A stretch of 27,636 bases of DNA from JACZST01 sp964195155 (lineage in GTDB: Bacteria; Actinomycetota; Acidimicrobiia; Spongiisociales; UBA5794), in the NCBI GenBank assembly GCA_964195155.1, contig CAXMOP010000041.1, forward strand, positions 1 through 27,636, in the 5' to 3' direction. Numbering within the stretch: the first letter of the stretch is position 1; every line of letters starts with the position of its first letter. The notes below the pieces were generated by a model. The model worked only from the letters and a program-made list of their open reading frames with translations. It made no database searches and was not told where the DNA came from. The translations under genes were made by a program, and so were the position numbers. Of this stretch, positions 7,022 to 14,750 are shown piece by piece.

Positions 7022-7035
7022 AGGAGAACTCCTCG

Positions 7036-7758
7036 ATGCGCGCCGACCGCCTTGTGGCGATGCTGCTGTTGATTCAAAACCGGGGCCGGCAGACGGCCGG
7101 CCAGCTCGCCGACGAGCTCGAGGTGTCGGTACGGACTGTCTATCGCGATGTCGAGTCGCTGATGAACGCCGGGGTGCCGCTGGTTCCGATTCGTGGGTCC
7201 CGCGGAGGATTCGAGCTCGTCGACGGATATCGCACCCAGCTCACCGGTCTCACCGCTGACGAGGCGGAATCGCTGTTCCTGGTGGGAATGCCGGGCCCGG
7301 CCTCGGAGCTCGGACTCGACAACTCGCTCGCCCGCGCCGAGCTGAAGCTGGTCGAATCCCTTCCTACCGATCTCCGTATCCGCGCTCATGGCGTTCGAAA
7401 CCGTTTTCACCACGACCCGTTGCCATGGTCCGATGACCGCGTGGCCGACCCGAACCTCGCGATCCTCACCCAGGCCGTCTGGAAGCAGCAAGCGGTTTCT
7501 GCCAGGCACCGTGACGGCGGGGAGATCCACACGCTGCAGCCGCTCGGCCTCGCCCTCAAGTCCGGGAAGTGGTGGTTGGTCGCCGTCGATTCGGCGGCCA
7601 CGGTCTTCGACGTCGAGCTGCTCGCCGACGTGACCGCGACCGGCAAGCGATTCGACCGACCCGACGAGTTCGATCTCGCTGCGTTCTGGGCCGACTGGGT
7701 CCGATCGGTTGAATCCGGTGACTACGGTTTGGCGAAGACCGGAGAGGAGCCCCGATGA
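7036..7758 (+). CDS. HTH/WYL-domain transcriptional regulator (YafY-like)
   Basis: 240 residues. An N-terminal DeoR/HTH_11-type winged helix is seen at about 3-58: RADRLVAMLLLIQNRGRQTA, then LADELEVSVRTVYRDVESL and GVPLVPIRGSRGGFEL. A central helical region follows (LTADEAESLFLVG) and then a WYL-like domain at about 145-220 with LQPLGLALKSGKWWLVAVDS and FDVELLADVTATGKRFDRPD. The WYL tripeptide itself is replaced by KWWLVA. The AGGAG at 7022-7026 lies nine bases from the ATG. The gene overlaps the next by ATGA, making a two-gene operon, and faces the SRPBCC gene across an inverted repeat. The inducing ligand is unknown. Confidence 0.93.
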   Translation: MRADRLVAMLLLIQNRGRQTAGQLADELEVSVRTVYRDVESLMNAGVPLVPIRGSRGGFELVDGYRTQLTGLTADEAESLFLVGMPGPASELGLDNSLARAELKLVESLPTDLRIRAHGVRNRFHHDPLPWSDDRVADPNLAILTQAVWKQQAVSARHRDGGEIHTLQPLGLALKSGKWWLVAVDSAATVFDVELLADVTATGKRFDRPDEFDLAAFWADWVRSVESGDYGLAKTGEEPR

Positions 7759-8240
7759 CGACGGTCGATCATCCCTTGATGGACGAGGCCATGGCCAAGC
7801 GCGCGGCCGTGCGCGAGCTACTCGTGCGCACGCCCGAGGAATATGCAGAGATTCGGGACCTGTGGAAGGCACATAGCCTCGCCGAAGACGATCGCGACAT
7901 CGCCGGGCTGATGGCAACTCTCACCGACGACTGCGTATACGAGCTCGTCCAGACCGGTGAGCGCTGGGAGGGCCACGAGGGCGCCACCCGGTTTTATCAA
8001 GGTCTGCTCGGCGCCTTCCCGGACATCGAGTTCAACCTCACTTCGATCGTGATCGGACCCCAGGGGGTTTGCGAAGAGGCGGTCGCCACCGGCACCCACG
8101 CCAACGAGTGGCTTGGCCGGCCACCCACCGGGGAGCGGGTCACCTGGCGGGTGATCATCTTTTTCCCCTGGGACGCCGAGGCGAAGCTCTTCACCGGAGA
8201 GCGCGTCTACTCCTTCTTCCCCGACGGCGAGGGGTTCTGA
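7755..8240 (+). CDS. SnoaL-like / NTF2-fold protein
   Basis: 161 residues. An N-terminal helix (EIRDLWKAHSLAEDDRDIAG) leads into the cone-shaped NTF2 fold: LMATLTDDCVYELVQTGERW, then GHEGATRFYQGLLGAFPDIE, GVCEEAVATGTHANEWLG and VTWRVIIFFPWDAEAKLFTG. It is of the SnoaL/ester-cyclase type, which includes small-molecule isomerases and cyclases as well as non-catalytic members. No specific substrate can be named. It is translationally coupled to the WYL regulator (ATGA) and followed by a strong hairpin. Confidence 0.82.
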   Translation: MTTVDHPLMDEAMAKRAAVRELLVRTPEEYAEIRDLWKAHSLAEDDRDIAGLMATLTDDCVYELVQTGERWEGHEGATRFYQGLLGAFPDIEFNLTSIVIGPQGVCEEAVATGTHANEWLGRPPTGERVTWRVIIFFPWDAEAKLFTGERVYSFFPDGEGF

Positions 8241-8292
8241 CCGTTCTTGCGTAGCAGGCGGCCATATATCGCTTCTCGCTACGCAAGAACGG
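8241..8292. terminator. Bidirectional terminator, 15-bp perfect stem
   Basis: CCGTTCTTGCGTAGC (8241-8255) pairs perfectly with GCTACGCAAGAACGG (8278-8292) around a 22-base loop. It directly follows the TGA of the SnoaL-like gene and lies six bases from the end of the convergent HAD gene, so it can serve both. There is no U-tract. Confidence 0.8.
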
Positions 8293-8298
8293 TTGGGA

Positions 8299-9252
8299 TC
8301 AGCCGGCGTGGCCGGGCGGGTTGGGGATCGAGGCAAACGCCTGGCGGCGCGCCTCCACGATTTCGTGGCCGATCTGCTCGATGCTGTCGATGAGCCATAG
8401 ATAGGCGGGCTCTCCGCGGCGATAGTTGGCCTGGGCCATGCCCTGGATCCGGCCCTGTTCCTGGAGCCGCTTCACCTGGTTGTGGTTGTTCACCGGCTCG
8501 AGGGTGTAGACGCCGAGGGTCTTACCCCCTGCCGAGTTGAGAATGGAGAAGGCCGGCACATCGGACGGGCCGTCTGCGATATAGATCATGTGCTGCAGCG
8601 GCACCCTGCGCTGCGATTCGGGAATCCGGGCGTTGACGTCGATCTCCGACGCCTTATTGACGCCCTTGTTGATCTCGAAGATGGCCCGCGTCTTCGAGGT
8701 GTTGTCGATGATGTAGGCGAGCTGGCTCACCGGCGCCGAGGCGGTCGGCACCGGCAGTTGCTCCAGGTATCCCGGCAGTGCTGCGGCTTCAATCAGCGTG
8801 TTGGCCCAGATCCCATCGACATGGGAGGCAACGGCGCTGCCTTCGATCATCGGCAGCAGGCCCGTGCTGACCACGTAATGCTCGACGGCGATGCCCTCCG
8901 CCGCGAACTCCGGGATGTCGGCGACGTGACGGCGGGAAGTTTCAAAGAACTCCGGGATCCCGGGTGCCGTCTCGAGGTCCTTGCCGAGCAGGCGCAGCTT
9001 CTCGTTGCTCAGGTCCTTGAATATCCCCTCGCGCACGTAGGTGAGCAGGTGGCCCAGATAGGCGGTGTCGCGCTGGATCTGAACGCCCTGGCGGGAGTAG
9101 TAATCCGAAAGGCCGTCGACCTCGGCCCAGAACGTGGCACGGTCGACGTCGTACTCGGTGAAGATCGGATCCTGCATGTTGCCCGGGATCAGCGTGCGGT
9201 CGAAGTCCCAGACCAGGGCGATCACCGTCTGGGTGTGCAACGGAACCGGCAT
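8299..9252 (-). CDS. HAD-family phosphatase (phosphoserine phosphatase-like)
   Basis: 317 residues from ATG 9252. The frame is open to 9438, but that part is arginine/proline-rich and overlaps the gene upstream. HAD motif I is WDFDRT (D16, D18); motif II is VVSTGL around S129-T130; a Lys for motif III is in TSKTRA (K187); motif IV is IADGPSD (D227, D231). The cap lies between motifs I and II (about 22-100). Motif VSTG with GPSD is typical of PSP-like phosphatases. The long C-terminal part (VYTLEPVNNHNQVKRLQEQG) is unusual for plain PSP enzymes and the substrate is unknown. The start lies 30 bases behind the stop of the 127-residue hypothetical gene. Confidence 0.85.
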   Translation of the reverse strand: MPVPLHTQTVIALVWDFDRTLIPGNMQDPIFTEYDVDRATFWAEVDGLSDYYSRQGVQIQRDTAYLGHLLTYVREGIFKDLSNEKLRLLGKDLETAPGIPEFFETSRRHVADIPEFAAEGIAVEHYVVSTGLLPMIEGSAVASHVDGIWANTLIEAAALPGYLEQLPVPTASAPVSQLAYIIDNTSKTRAIFEINKGVNKASEIDVNARIPESQRRVPLQHMIYIADGPSDVPAFSILNSAGGKTLGVYTLEPVNNHNQVKRLQEQGRIQGMAQANYRRGEPAYLWLIDSIEQIGHEIVEARRQAFASIPNPPGHAG

Positions 9253-9281
9253 CGGCTTGAGATTAGGAGGTCGAGCGGGTC

Positions 9282-9665
9282 CTACGGGATTTCGAAGCCA
9301 CCGAAGACGACCTGCTCGTCGTGGATCCACCAGGCCTGGAGCCGGCACGGTGCGCCTCGCAGGTCGACATGGGCGGCGCCGATACGATCGAGCGCGATCA
9401 GCACCACCGGCTGCCAACCCTTGACAGCCAGAGCCCACAATCCGGAAGCGAGGGTGGCGGCATCGACGCCGTCGTCGAGGACGATCTCGACCGTTCGGTC
9501 GGACTTTGCCACCACGGCACGGAGGGATCCAAGGCTCTTGGGGACGTCGAGCAGCTCGGCAAGCGGCATCTCCGCGGCGCGGTCACGGCGACGCGTATAC
9601 ACGTCGATGGTGGCTGCGGTGACCCGGTCGACTTCGGTGAGGGTGTCGTGGACGGCAACGGCCAT
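9282..9665 (-). CDS. Hypothetical protein, 127 residues
   Basis: I do not recognise a family. The sequence is soluble and mixed alpha/beta: a helix (HDTLTEVDRVTAATIDVYTR), a segment PLAELLDVPKSLGSLRAVV, a strand pair (TVEIVLDDGVDAATLASGLW, PVVLIALDRIG), and a C-terminal AWWIHDEQVVFGGFEIP. The start is supported by CAGGAG shortly before the ATG at 9665 and by an AT-rich promoter-like patch. Codon pattern and spacing to the HAD gene (30 bases) support a real gene and an operon with it. Confidence 0.65.
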   Translation of the reverse strand: MAVAVHDTLTEVDRVTAATIDVYTRRRDRAAEMPLAELLDVPKSLGSLRAVVAKSDRTVEIVLDDGVDAATLASGLWALAVKGWQPVVLIALDRIGAAHVDLRGAPCRLQAWWIHDEQVVFGGFEIP

Positions 9666-9688
9666 GTCGCTCCTGGATGAGTTACATC

Positions 9689-9694
9689 ATTGTA
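9689..9694 (-). promoter_or_regulatory. Possible -10 box for the 9665-8299 operon
   Basis: TACAAT on the minus strand, 23 bases before the ATG at 9665, in the most AT-rich patch of the neighbourhood. The -35 region has no good match. It separates this pair from the ligase genes upstream. Confidence 0.45.
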
Positions 9695-9706
9695 GTTCAA
9701 TTTGGC

Positions 9707-9733
9707 GAGTCGGAGTCGCGAGTCGCGAGTCTC
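9707..9733. repeat. Short tandem repeat of GAGTCGC units
   Basis: Four imperfect copies in a row: GAGTCG, GAGTCGC, GAGTCGC, GAGTCTC. It lies upstream of the -10 box at 9689-9694 and behind the ligase stop at 9762. It could be a slippage product or a site for a bound factor; nothing decides between them. Confidence 0.5.
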
Positions 9734-9761
9734 CAGCAAGAGAGGAGCCCTCGTGCGTTAC

Positions 9762-11273
9762 TCAGCTTCTCCGTTCCAGGATTGCTCGAACGGTGTCGAC
9801 GGTGTCGGCGTCGTCGGGGTCCTTGTCCTCCCGGTACCCCTTCACCCTGGCGAACCGCAGCGCCATCCCTCCGGGGTAGCGCGGCGAGCGCTGTACGCCG
9901 TCGATGGCGATCTCGTACACGATCCTCGGCTCCAGGTAGACGACGTGGCCTTCCCTATGGTCCTCGATCGCCAGGAACTGCTCGGTTTGCCACCCCAGCA
10001 TCTCATCGGTGAGGCCCTTGAAGGTCTTGCCGAGCATGACGAAGCCGCCATCGGGATCCCTTGCCCCCAGATGCAGGTTCGACAGCCACCCTTTGCGCCG
10101 CCCCGAGCCCCACTCTGCGGCCAGGATCACCAGATCGAGCGAATGCGCCGGCTTCACCTTCACCCATGACCCGCCCCGGCGACCCGCCTCATACGGGGCG
10201 TCGGCCTCCTTGATGACGACGCCCTCGTGGAATGCCCTAATCGCCTCGTCATAGAAGGCGGCGGCCGTCGTCCCATCGTTGGTCACGATCGCAGAGATCC
10301 TCTGTTCGGGAGGGATCACCGACTCGAGTGCCTCCCGCCGCTTCAGGGTGGGCCGGTCGATGAGATCAACACCATCGAGATGGAGGATGTCGAAGTAGAA
10401 CGGGGTGAGCACCTCCGACTCGTCTTGGCTTCCGAAGCGGCTCATCGAGTCCTGAAATGACTCCGGCGTGCCGTCGGGGCCGACGAGCAAGGCCTCGCCG
10501 TCCAGGATGACCGTGTCCAACGGCAGCTCCCGGGCCTTGGCCACGATCTCGGGCACCCTTGCGGTGAGATCGTTGAGGTTCCTGGTGAACACCGCGACCC
10601 GGTCGCCATTGCGGTGCACCTGGATGCGCAGACCGTCGGGCTTCCACTCGACGGCCGACCGGCCAAGCGCCTCGATGGCCGCCTCGGCGGATTCTGCGGT
10701 CTTGGCCAGCATCGGCTGCAAGGGCGTGAACACGGTCAGGCGATACCGGTCCAACACCGACGGACCGCTGACCAGCGCATCGGTGGCGACGGTGGTGAGG
10801 CTCCCCGCCAGCATCGCCGCCCGCCGAACGGAGTCGGCATCGGCGTCGATGGCCGCAGCCACGGCGTCTGCCATCACCCCCTCCAATGCCCCCTGGCGCA
10901 GGTTGCGCAGGATGAGTCCGCGGAGAAAGTCCTGCTCGGCATTTGTTGCTCGCGCAAACATCGAGCCAAGCAGCTCCGCCTTTGCTGCTTTCGACCCTGC
11001 GCCACTGGTCTTTGCCACGCGCCCCAGGGTGTCGTCGACCTCTGCGATGTTCAGGGTGGCTGCGTCGGCAGCCGGCTCGTCGATTGCAAAGACCGCGGCG
11101 TATCCGGCCCCGAGCCGGTCCTGCAACGGCTGCCCAGACAGGTAGGCCACCGCGATCGGCGCGTCTGCTGGCGAGGTGCCGCGGAGCAGGTCGGCCAGGA
11201 TCGCAATCTTCCTGGATCGAGCCCGCGTGGACCGCACCTCGTCGGATGCCTCGACGATCCGGGAGAGCAGCAC
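9762..11273 (-). CDS. ligB: ATP-dependent DNA ligase, LigB type
   Basis: 503 residues, close to the size of mycobacterial LigB. It seals nicks using ATP through a lysyl-AMP intermediate. The N-terminal non-catalytic domain is about 1-175. The adenylation domain holds motif I EWKPDGLRIQVH with nucleophile K211, LDGEALLV (258-265), motif III FYFDILHLDG (292-301), motif IV EGVVIK (350-355) and motif V SWVKVKP (369-375). An OB-fold domain follows, about 376-503 (LDLVILAAEWGSGRRKGWLS). The GTG start at 11273 lies two bases after the stop of the LigD-type polymerase, so the two are surely co-transcribed. Motif I is KPDG rather than the commoner KLDG/KYDG, which still keeps the Lys, Asp and Gly. Confidence 0.95.
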   Translation of the reverse strand: MLLSRIVEASDEVRSTRARSRKIAILADLLRGTSPADAPIAVAYLSGQPLQDRLGAGYAAVFAIDEPAADAATLNIAEVDDTLGRVAKTSGAGSKAAKAELLGSMFARATNAEQDFLRGLILRNLRQGALEGVMADAVAAAIDADADSVRRAAMLAGSLTTVATDALVSGPSVLDRYRLTVFTPLQPMLAKTAESAEAAIEALGRSAVEWKPDGLRIQVHRNGDRVAVFTRNLNDLTARVPEIVAKARELPLDTVILDGEALLVGPDGTPESFQDSMSRFGSQDESEVLTPFYFDILHLDGVDLIDRPTLKRREALESVIPPEQRISAIVTNDGTTAAAFYDEAIRAFHEGVVIKEADAPYEAGRRGGSWVKVKPAHSLDLVILAAEWGSGRRKGWLSNLHLGARDPDGGFVMLGKTFKGLTDEMLGWQTEQFLAIEDHREGHVVYLEPRIVYEIAIDGVQRSPRYPGGMALRFARVKGYREDKDPDDADTVDTVRAILERRS

Positions 11274-11275
11274 GA

Positions 11276-12178
11276 TCAGCCCCTGAATCGGTCGAACGGC
11301 TCGAACTCGATCCCGGCTTCTTCGAGGGCGGCGTCGACCCTGGCCGCGATCGGCTCCAGATCGAGCGGCTGGGTGTCATCCCACGGATCCGCTTCATGCA
11401 AGCGGGCCTCGATGGTCTCCAGGGTCACCCCGGTTGGGCCGATGGGTGCAAGCTCGCCCCAATCAAGCGGTGCAGCGACCGGTGCTCCCTTCTTGGGCCG
11501 GAGGGAGTAGGGCACCACCGACGTCGCCCGCGGCATGTTGCGCAGCCAGTCCACGAAGACCCTTCCGTCTCGATCGGTCTTCTTGAACGCGGTGGTCAAC
11601 TGATCGGGGTGGGCGGCAACGGCCAGCATTGCGCCGCCCCTGGCCAGACGGTCGACCCGCCTGGCGTCGAGGTCGCGTTCGATGGGCGTGCGGAGATGGA
11701 AGCCCTTCGAACCCGTCGCCATTGGCAGCGTCGGGATCCCGAGGTCCCCGAGAAAGCCACGCATCGTTTCGGCCGCGGCAACGACCGCCTCGTCGGCGCC
11801 CTCGGGAGGGTCGAGGTCCCAGATCACCCAATCGGGGTGCAGCCCATCCTCGACGGTGACGGTGGGGACATGGAAGGTGATCGCGGACAGGTTGGCAAAG
11901 AACAGCAGACCATCGCGGTCGTTCACCACCGGGTAGGTGGTGACACCGTCCTTCTTGTCGAGCGTTACCGACCCGACCGACTCGGGTGCATGGCTTGGCC
12001 GGTTCTTCTGCATGAACCCCTGGCCGTCGATTCCCTTGGGGAAGCGCTCCACGGTGAGGGGTCGCCCCTCCAGATGCGGCAGCATCCGATCGGCGGCGGC
12101 CTCGTAGTAGTCGGCGACGTCCGCCTTGGTGAGCCCGCTATCGGGGAAGAGGACGCGGTCCGGGTTGGTGATCGTCAC
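11276..12178 (-). CDS. ligD: LigD-type DNA polymerase/primase (stand-alone PolD)
   Basis: 300 residues, a single archaeo-eukaryotic primase fold like the polymerase domain of LigD. This family fills gaps at broken ends, often adding ribonucleotides, in bacterial end-joining and excision repair. Motifs: opening TNPDRVLFPDSGLTKADV (4-21), NRPSHAPE (59-66), metal-binding DLDP (D121, D123), ATGSKGFHLRTPI (154-166) with the S157/H161 active-site pair, and VFVDWLRN with the third Asp at 210. No ligase or nuclease domain is fused; the ligase is a separate gene two bases downstream. Ku is not in the window. The GTG start lies 15 bases behind the stop of the SnoaL-like gene. The symbol marks family; the protein would be PolD-like rather than full LigD. 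Confidence 0.93.
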   Translation of the reverse strand: MTITNPDRVLFPDSGLTKADVADYYEAAADRMLPHLEGRPLTVERFPKGIDGQGFMQKNRPSHAPESVGSVTLDKKDGVTTYPVVNDRDGLLFFANLSAITFHVPTVTVEDGLHPDWVIWDLDPPEGADEAVVAAAETMRGFLGDLGIPTLPMATGSKGFHLRTPIERDLDARRVDRLARGGAMLAVAAHPDQLTTAFKKTDRDGRVFVDWLRNMPRATSVVPYSLRPKKGAPVAAPLDWGELAPIGPTGVTLETIEARLHEADPWDDTQPLDLEPIAARVDAALEEAGIEFEPFDRFRG

Positions 12179-12193
12179 AGCAAGCCGGGCTGA

Positions 12194-12619
12194 TCACTCG
12201 CCGAGGCTCAGCGTTGCGCCGAGCTGCTGCACCATGTCCCGCATGTCCGGGCCGCCCCACTGCCCGACGATCTTGCCGTCTTCGATCTGCATGAAATCGA
12301 CGAGCTGCACCTCTATCGATCGACCCGTCGCCGGTATGCCGGCGAAGTCGCCGAGGTGGGTTCCTTGCAGCGTGGCGCGAAACGACGCGCCATGGTCGTC
12401 GGCAATGACATCGTCGACCACGACGGCGATGTCCGGGAACGCGGTACCAAAGCCTCTGATCCGCTCGATCTGGCTCTCAGCGTCAAGCGCCGCTTCCCGC
12501 GGAGACATGTGGCGCTGATAGTCGGGAGCGGTGAACCGCGAGATCGCGTCCGGGTTTCGCTCAACCCAGATCTCCTGGATGTAGCGCTCGACTAGTGCTC
12601 TGTTGTCATCTGCGGACAC
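12194..12619 (-). CDS. SnoaL-like ester cyclase family protein
   Basis: 141 residues. RALVERYIQEIWVERNPDAI and YQRHMSPREAALDAESQIER are followed by GTAFPDIAVVVDDVIADDHG and the closing strands (GRSIEVQLVDFMQIEDGKIV) of the NTF2-like ester-cyclase group. The GTG start at 12619 has a perfect AGGAGG at 12625-12630. It is the first gene of a probable operon with polD and ligB, 15 bases upstream of polD. A repair role is not implied by the fold, and the association may be incidental. It is not closely similar to the other SnoaL-like protein at 7755-8240, although the fold is the same. Confidence 0.85.
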   Translation of the reverse strand: MSADDNRALVERYIQEIWVERNPDAISRFTAPDYQRHMSPREAALDAESQIERIRGFGTAFPDIAVVVDDVIADDHGASFRATLQGTHLGDFAGIPATGRSIEVQLVDFMQIEDGKIVGQWGGPDMRDMVQQLGATLSLGE

Positions 12620-12690
12620 CGGGACCTCCTCGTTCGCGATGGTCGTCGCTGGGTGAACCTACCGCGAACGAGGATGCGTCGGGGCGCGGC

Positions 12691-13227
12691 CTACGCGGAA
12701 GCCGGTTCCGGCGCCCGGGTGCGACCAATTTTGCCGCTCGACAAGCCACCAATGATGACGATTGCGCCGAGTACGAACGGATAGATCATCCAAAAGGCAA
12801 TCGCAGGGATCAGGCTGCCGACGATGATCATCGTGCTGGCCACTGCGCGACGGGACGCCCTGAGGGCAAGCCCACCGAGGAGCAGCACCGCGGGTAAGAA
12901 CCCCAGTGCGATCGCCCAATCGGGATGATCGTTTCCGACGATCACCACGCCCATCACGGCCTGAGTCACGCCGTAGAGAATCACGGTGGCTTCCCACCAG
13001 CGGTTGGTCCAGGTCTGCACGTTCATGGCTGTCTCCAATCGTTCCCTGAACGCTGAGCCGGCCAGATCGAATCCGGCGTGGACCCACACCCGAGCTGTAC
13101 CGATGCCGCCGCCATCGCGACGCAATCGATCACGGAACAGCTGCGCCATCGGATCGCCGTACCTGCGGCGATGCTCCTCGGGGTAAACGAGCAACATTGC
13201 GCGATACAAGCGGTCCGAGCGCATCAT
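12691..13227 (-). CDS. Four-TM membrane protein paired with PadR
   Basis: 178 residues. The first 70 are cytosolic and carry the pattern LYRAMLLVYPEEHRRRYGD plus MAQLFRDRL. This matches the short N-terminal domain often found in membrane proteins or permeases encoded beside PadR regulators. Four hydrophobic helices follow at about 79-97, 103-123, 128-149 and 150-163. The tail is basic (KIGRTRAPEPASA). The gene starts with ATG in an ATGA overlap with padR, so expression is coupled. It has no transport motifs, so a role in sensing or in envelope homeostasis is only a guess. ATG codons at residues 1 and 2 both fit. Confidence 0.75.
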   Translation of the reverse strand: MMRSDRLYRAMLLVYPEEHRRRYGDPMAQLFRDRLRRDGGGIGTARVWVHAGFDLAGSAFRERLETAMNVQTWTNRWWEATVILYGVTQAVMGVVIVGNDHPDWAIALGFLPAVLLLGGLALRASRRAVASTMIIVGSLIPAIAFWMIYPFVLGAIVIIGGLSSGKIGRTRAPEPASA

Positions 13228-13607
13228 GGTGAGCCCTCCCAGCCGGGTTGCAGCCGCGAGGCCACCTTCTTGGCTTCGGCTGCGCGCACCAGCTGTTCGA
13301 GCCTGGCGAGCTCGGCAGTGAGCACGCGAGCGCCGAAGCCGGAGACCCGGTAGTAGCGACGCCGCTCATCGTCGAGCTCGGGGTCGGGCCGATCGTCGGA
13401 TTCCTCGATCAGGTCTGCGTTCAACATGCGTTTGATCGCCCCGTACAGGGTGCCCGGACCCATCGAGACCTCGCCGTCGGTCATCCGCTCGACTTCGCTC
13501 ATCACTGCGTAGCCATGCTTCTCGCCGTCGGCGAGGGCAAGCAGGATGTGCAGCTGAGCGGGTGGCAGCGGCAGTAGGTCGCTGGGTTCCTTCTCGGCTT
13601 CCGTCAC
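13224..13607 (-). CDS. PadR-family transcriptional regulator
   Basis: 127 residues. The winged-helix domain at about 12-90 contains LPPAQLHILLALADGEKHGY (14-33), MSEVERMTDGEVSMGPGTLY and GAIKRMLNADLIEE, with RRYYRVSGFGARVL forming the wing. A C-terminal helix (LARLEQLVRAAEAKKVASRL) is the dimerisation helix; its short length puts it in PadR subfamily 2. The GTG start at 13607 has AAGGAG eight bases upstream. It is preceded by a near-consensus promoter whose spacer holds an inverted repeat, which fits autorepression. Its stop overlaps the start of the membrane gene. Confidence 0.95.
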   Translation of the reverse strand: MTEAEKEPSDLLPLPPAQLHILLALADGEKHGYAVMSEVERMTDGEVSMGPGTLYGAIKRMLNADLIEESDDRPDPELDDERRRYYRVSGFGARVLTAELARLEQLVRAAEAKKVASRLQPGWEGSP

Positions 13608-13657
13608 AGTGCGATCTCCTTTACAGAGACAACCGTGGCCACGGTGTGTCGACCACA

Positions 13658-13686
13658 GTTATATCGCACACGGATATATCTGTCAA
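13658..13686 (-). promoter_or_regulatory. Sigma-70-type promoter with overlapping PadR operator
   Basis: On the minus strand TTGACA (13681-13686) is followed by a 17-base spacer and TATAAC (13658-13663), a near-consensus housekeeping promoter. A second TTGACA lies 13 bases further upstream (13694-13699). TATATC (13660-13665) and GATATA (13673-13678) form an inverted repeat with a 7-base centre overlapping the -10 box and spacer, where a bound PadR dimer would block polymerase. Confidence 0.8.
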
Positions 13687-13714
13687 GTCAGTCTGTCAAG
13701 TGCGCCGAGGAGCG

Positions 13715-14716
13715 CTAAGACGCGGTCAGCACGTACCCGTCGGCGTCATCCGACCACTCGTAGTCGACATAGCCGCGGGCGTCGGCGGCTTTGACAAACT
13801 GAAGGAACCCCGAATACCCGAGAGGTTTCTCGGAGAACCCACCGTCGCGTTTGCGCATCTCATCCTTGAGCCCCGACAGGTGGACCGCATCGCCTTCCTT
13901 GCCAAGCTCGACCACCAGGTCGTGGAGCAACGCGAACGCAGAGTCCTCGCCTCTCCCCTGCTCGGGAAAGGTGACGATGGGATCGCCGACCGCCCCGTCG
14001 TCGTCGAGTAACACCACACCCTTCTCCTCCAGGTGGTGGAGCAGCTCGAGGAAACCTCGGAAGCCATAGTCGCCTTCGGTGAAGGTCGGATCCTTGCGCA
14101 GCAACGCCCGCTTGATCCCGGACGCCCGCACGGGGCCGCCTGCCCGGTTGAGCCCGGTGAGGGTGGGGACGATGACGGTCTCGGGCGCCTTGGTGTCTGT
14201 TGTGGGTTTTCGTTCCGGCTGTGCAGCGGGTTTGCGGTCGGGTTCGTCAACTCCTGCCAGATTCTCATAGAACAGGAACTCGTCGCATGCCGCCGGCAGA
14301 AGCGCCGAGGTCGATGCCTTGAGTCCGATCCCGATCACGGTGCGGTTGAGCTCGCGCAGCTTGTGCACGAGGGGCGTGAAGTCCGAGTCGCCGGTACAGA
14401 TCGCAAACGACGTCACGTAGCCGCGCTCGAAGGCGAGCTCAACGGCGTCGACCGCCATCTTGATGTCGGCGGCGTTCTTGCGCACGGTTCCCTTGCGCTG
14501 GGGAATCTCGATCAGCTCGACCTGGCCGAGGGTGAGCATCTGTCGATCCTTGTCGAAGTGGGTCCAGTCGGCGTAGGCCCGGCGCACCACCACCCTGCCG
14601 CGTTCTGCGAGGGCGTCGGCGATCGGTTTGAACTGGAATTCGACGCCGAGATCATCTCTGGCCCCAATCGCCAGGTTCTCGTAGTCGAGGAATACCGCAA
14701 TCCGTTCTTCTTCCAT
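13715..14716 (-). CDS. NYN-domain (PIN-like) nuclease with two OST-HTH/LOTUS domains
   Basis: 333 residues. The N-terminal NYN domain (about 5-155) has the acidic set of a metal-dependent RNase: FLDYENLAIGA (D11), NAADIKMAVDA (D84, D90) and CTGDSDFTPLV (D110, D112). A Pro/Lys-rich linker (155-185) leads to two similar C-terminal modules. The first, about 186-255, contains RALLRKDPTFTEGDYGFRGF and LLHHLEEKGVVLL. The second, about 262-332, contains LKDEMRKRDGGFSEKPLGYS and GFLQFVKAADARGYVDYEW. Both fit the OST-HTH/LOTUS winged helix, which binds RNA or G-quadruplexes in eukaryotic germline proteins. The protein probably acts on RNA; the target is unknown. It is a single gene, ATG at 14716, 34 bases behind the stop of the hydrolase gene on the same strand. 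Confidence 0.9.
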   Translation of the reverse strand: MEEERIAVFLDYENLAIGARDDLGVEFQFKPIADALAERGRVVVRRAYADWTHFDKDRQMLTLGQVELIEIPQRKGTVRKNAADIKMAVDAVELAFERGYVTSFAICTGDSDFTPLVHKLRELNRTVIGIGLKASTSALLPAACDEFLFYENLAGVDEPDRKPAAQPERKPTTDTKAPETVIVPTLTGLNRAGGPVRASGIKRALLRKDPTFTEGDYGFRGFLELLHHLEEKGVVLLDDDGAVGDPIVTFPEQGRGEDSAFALLHDLVVELGKEGDAVHLSGLKDEMRKRDGGFSEKPLGYSGFLQFVKAADARGYVDYEWSDDADGYVLTAS

Positions 14717-14750
14717 GATCGGCAGGGTATCAGGAGCCCAGCGTGCGGCG

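Noticed and set aside
10614..12193. Long plus-strand frames (up to 416 residues) across the ligase and polymerase genes
   Set aside because: They are antisense shadows of ligB and the LigD-type polymerase, which have complete catalytic motifs on the minus strand.
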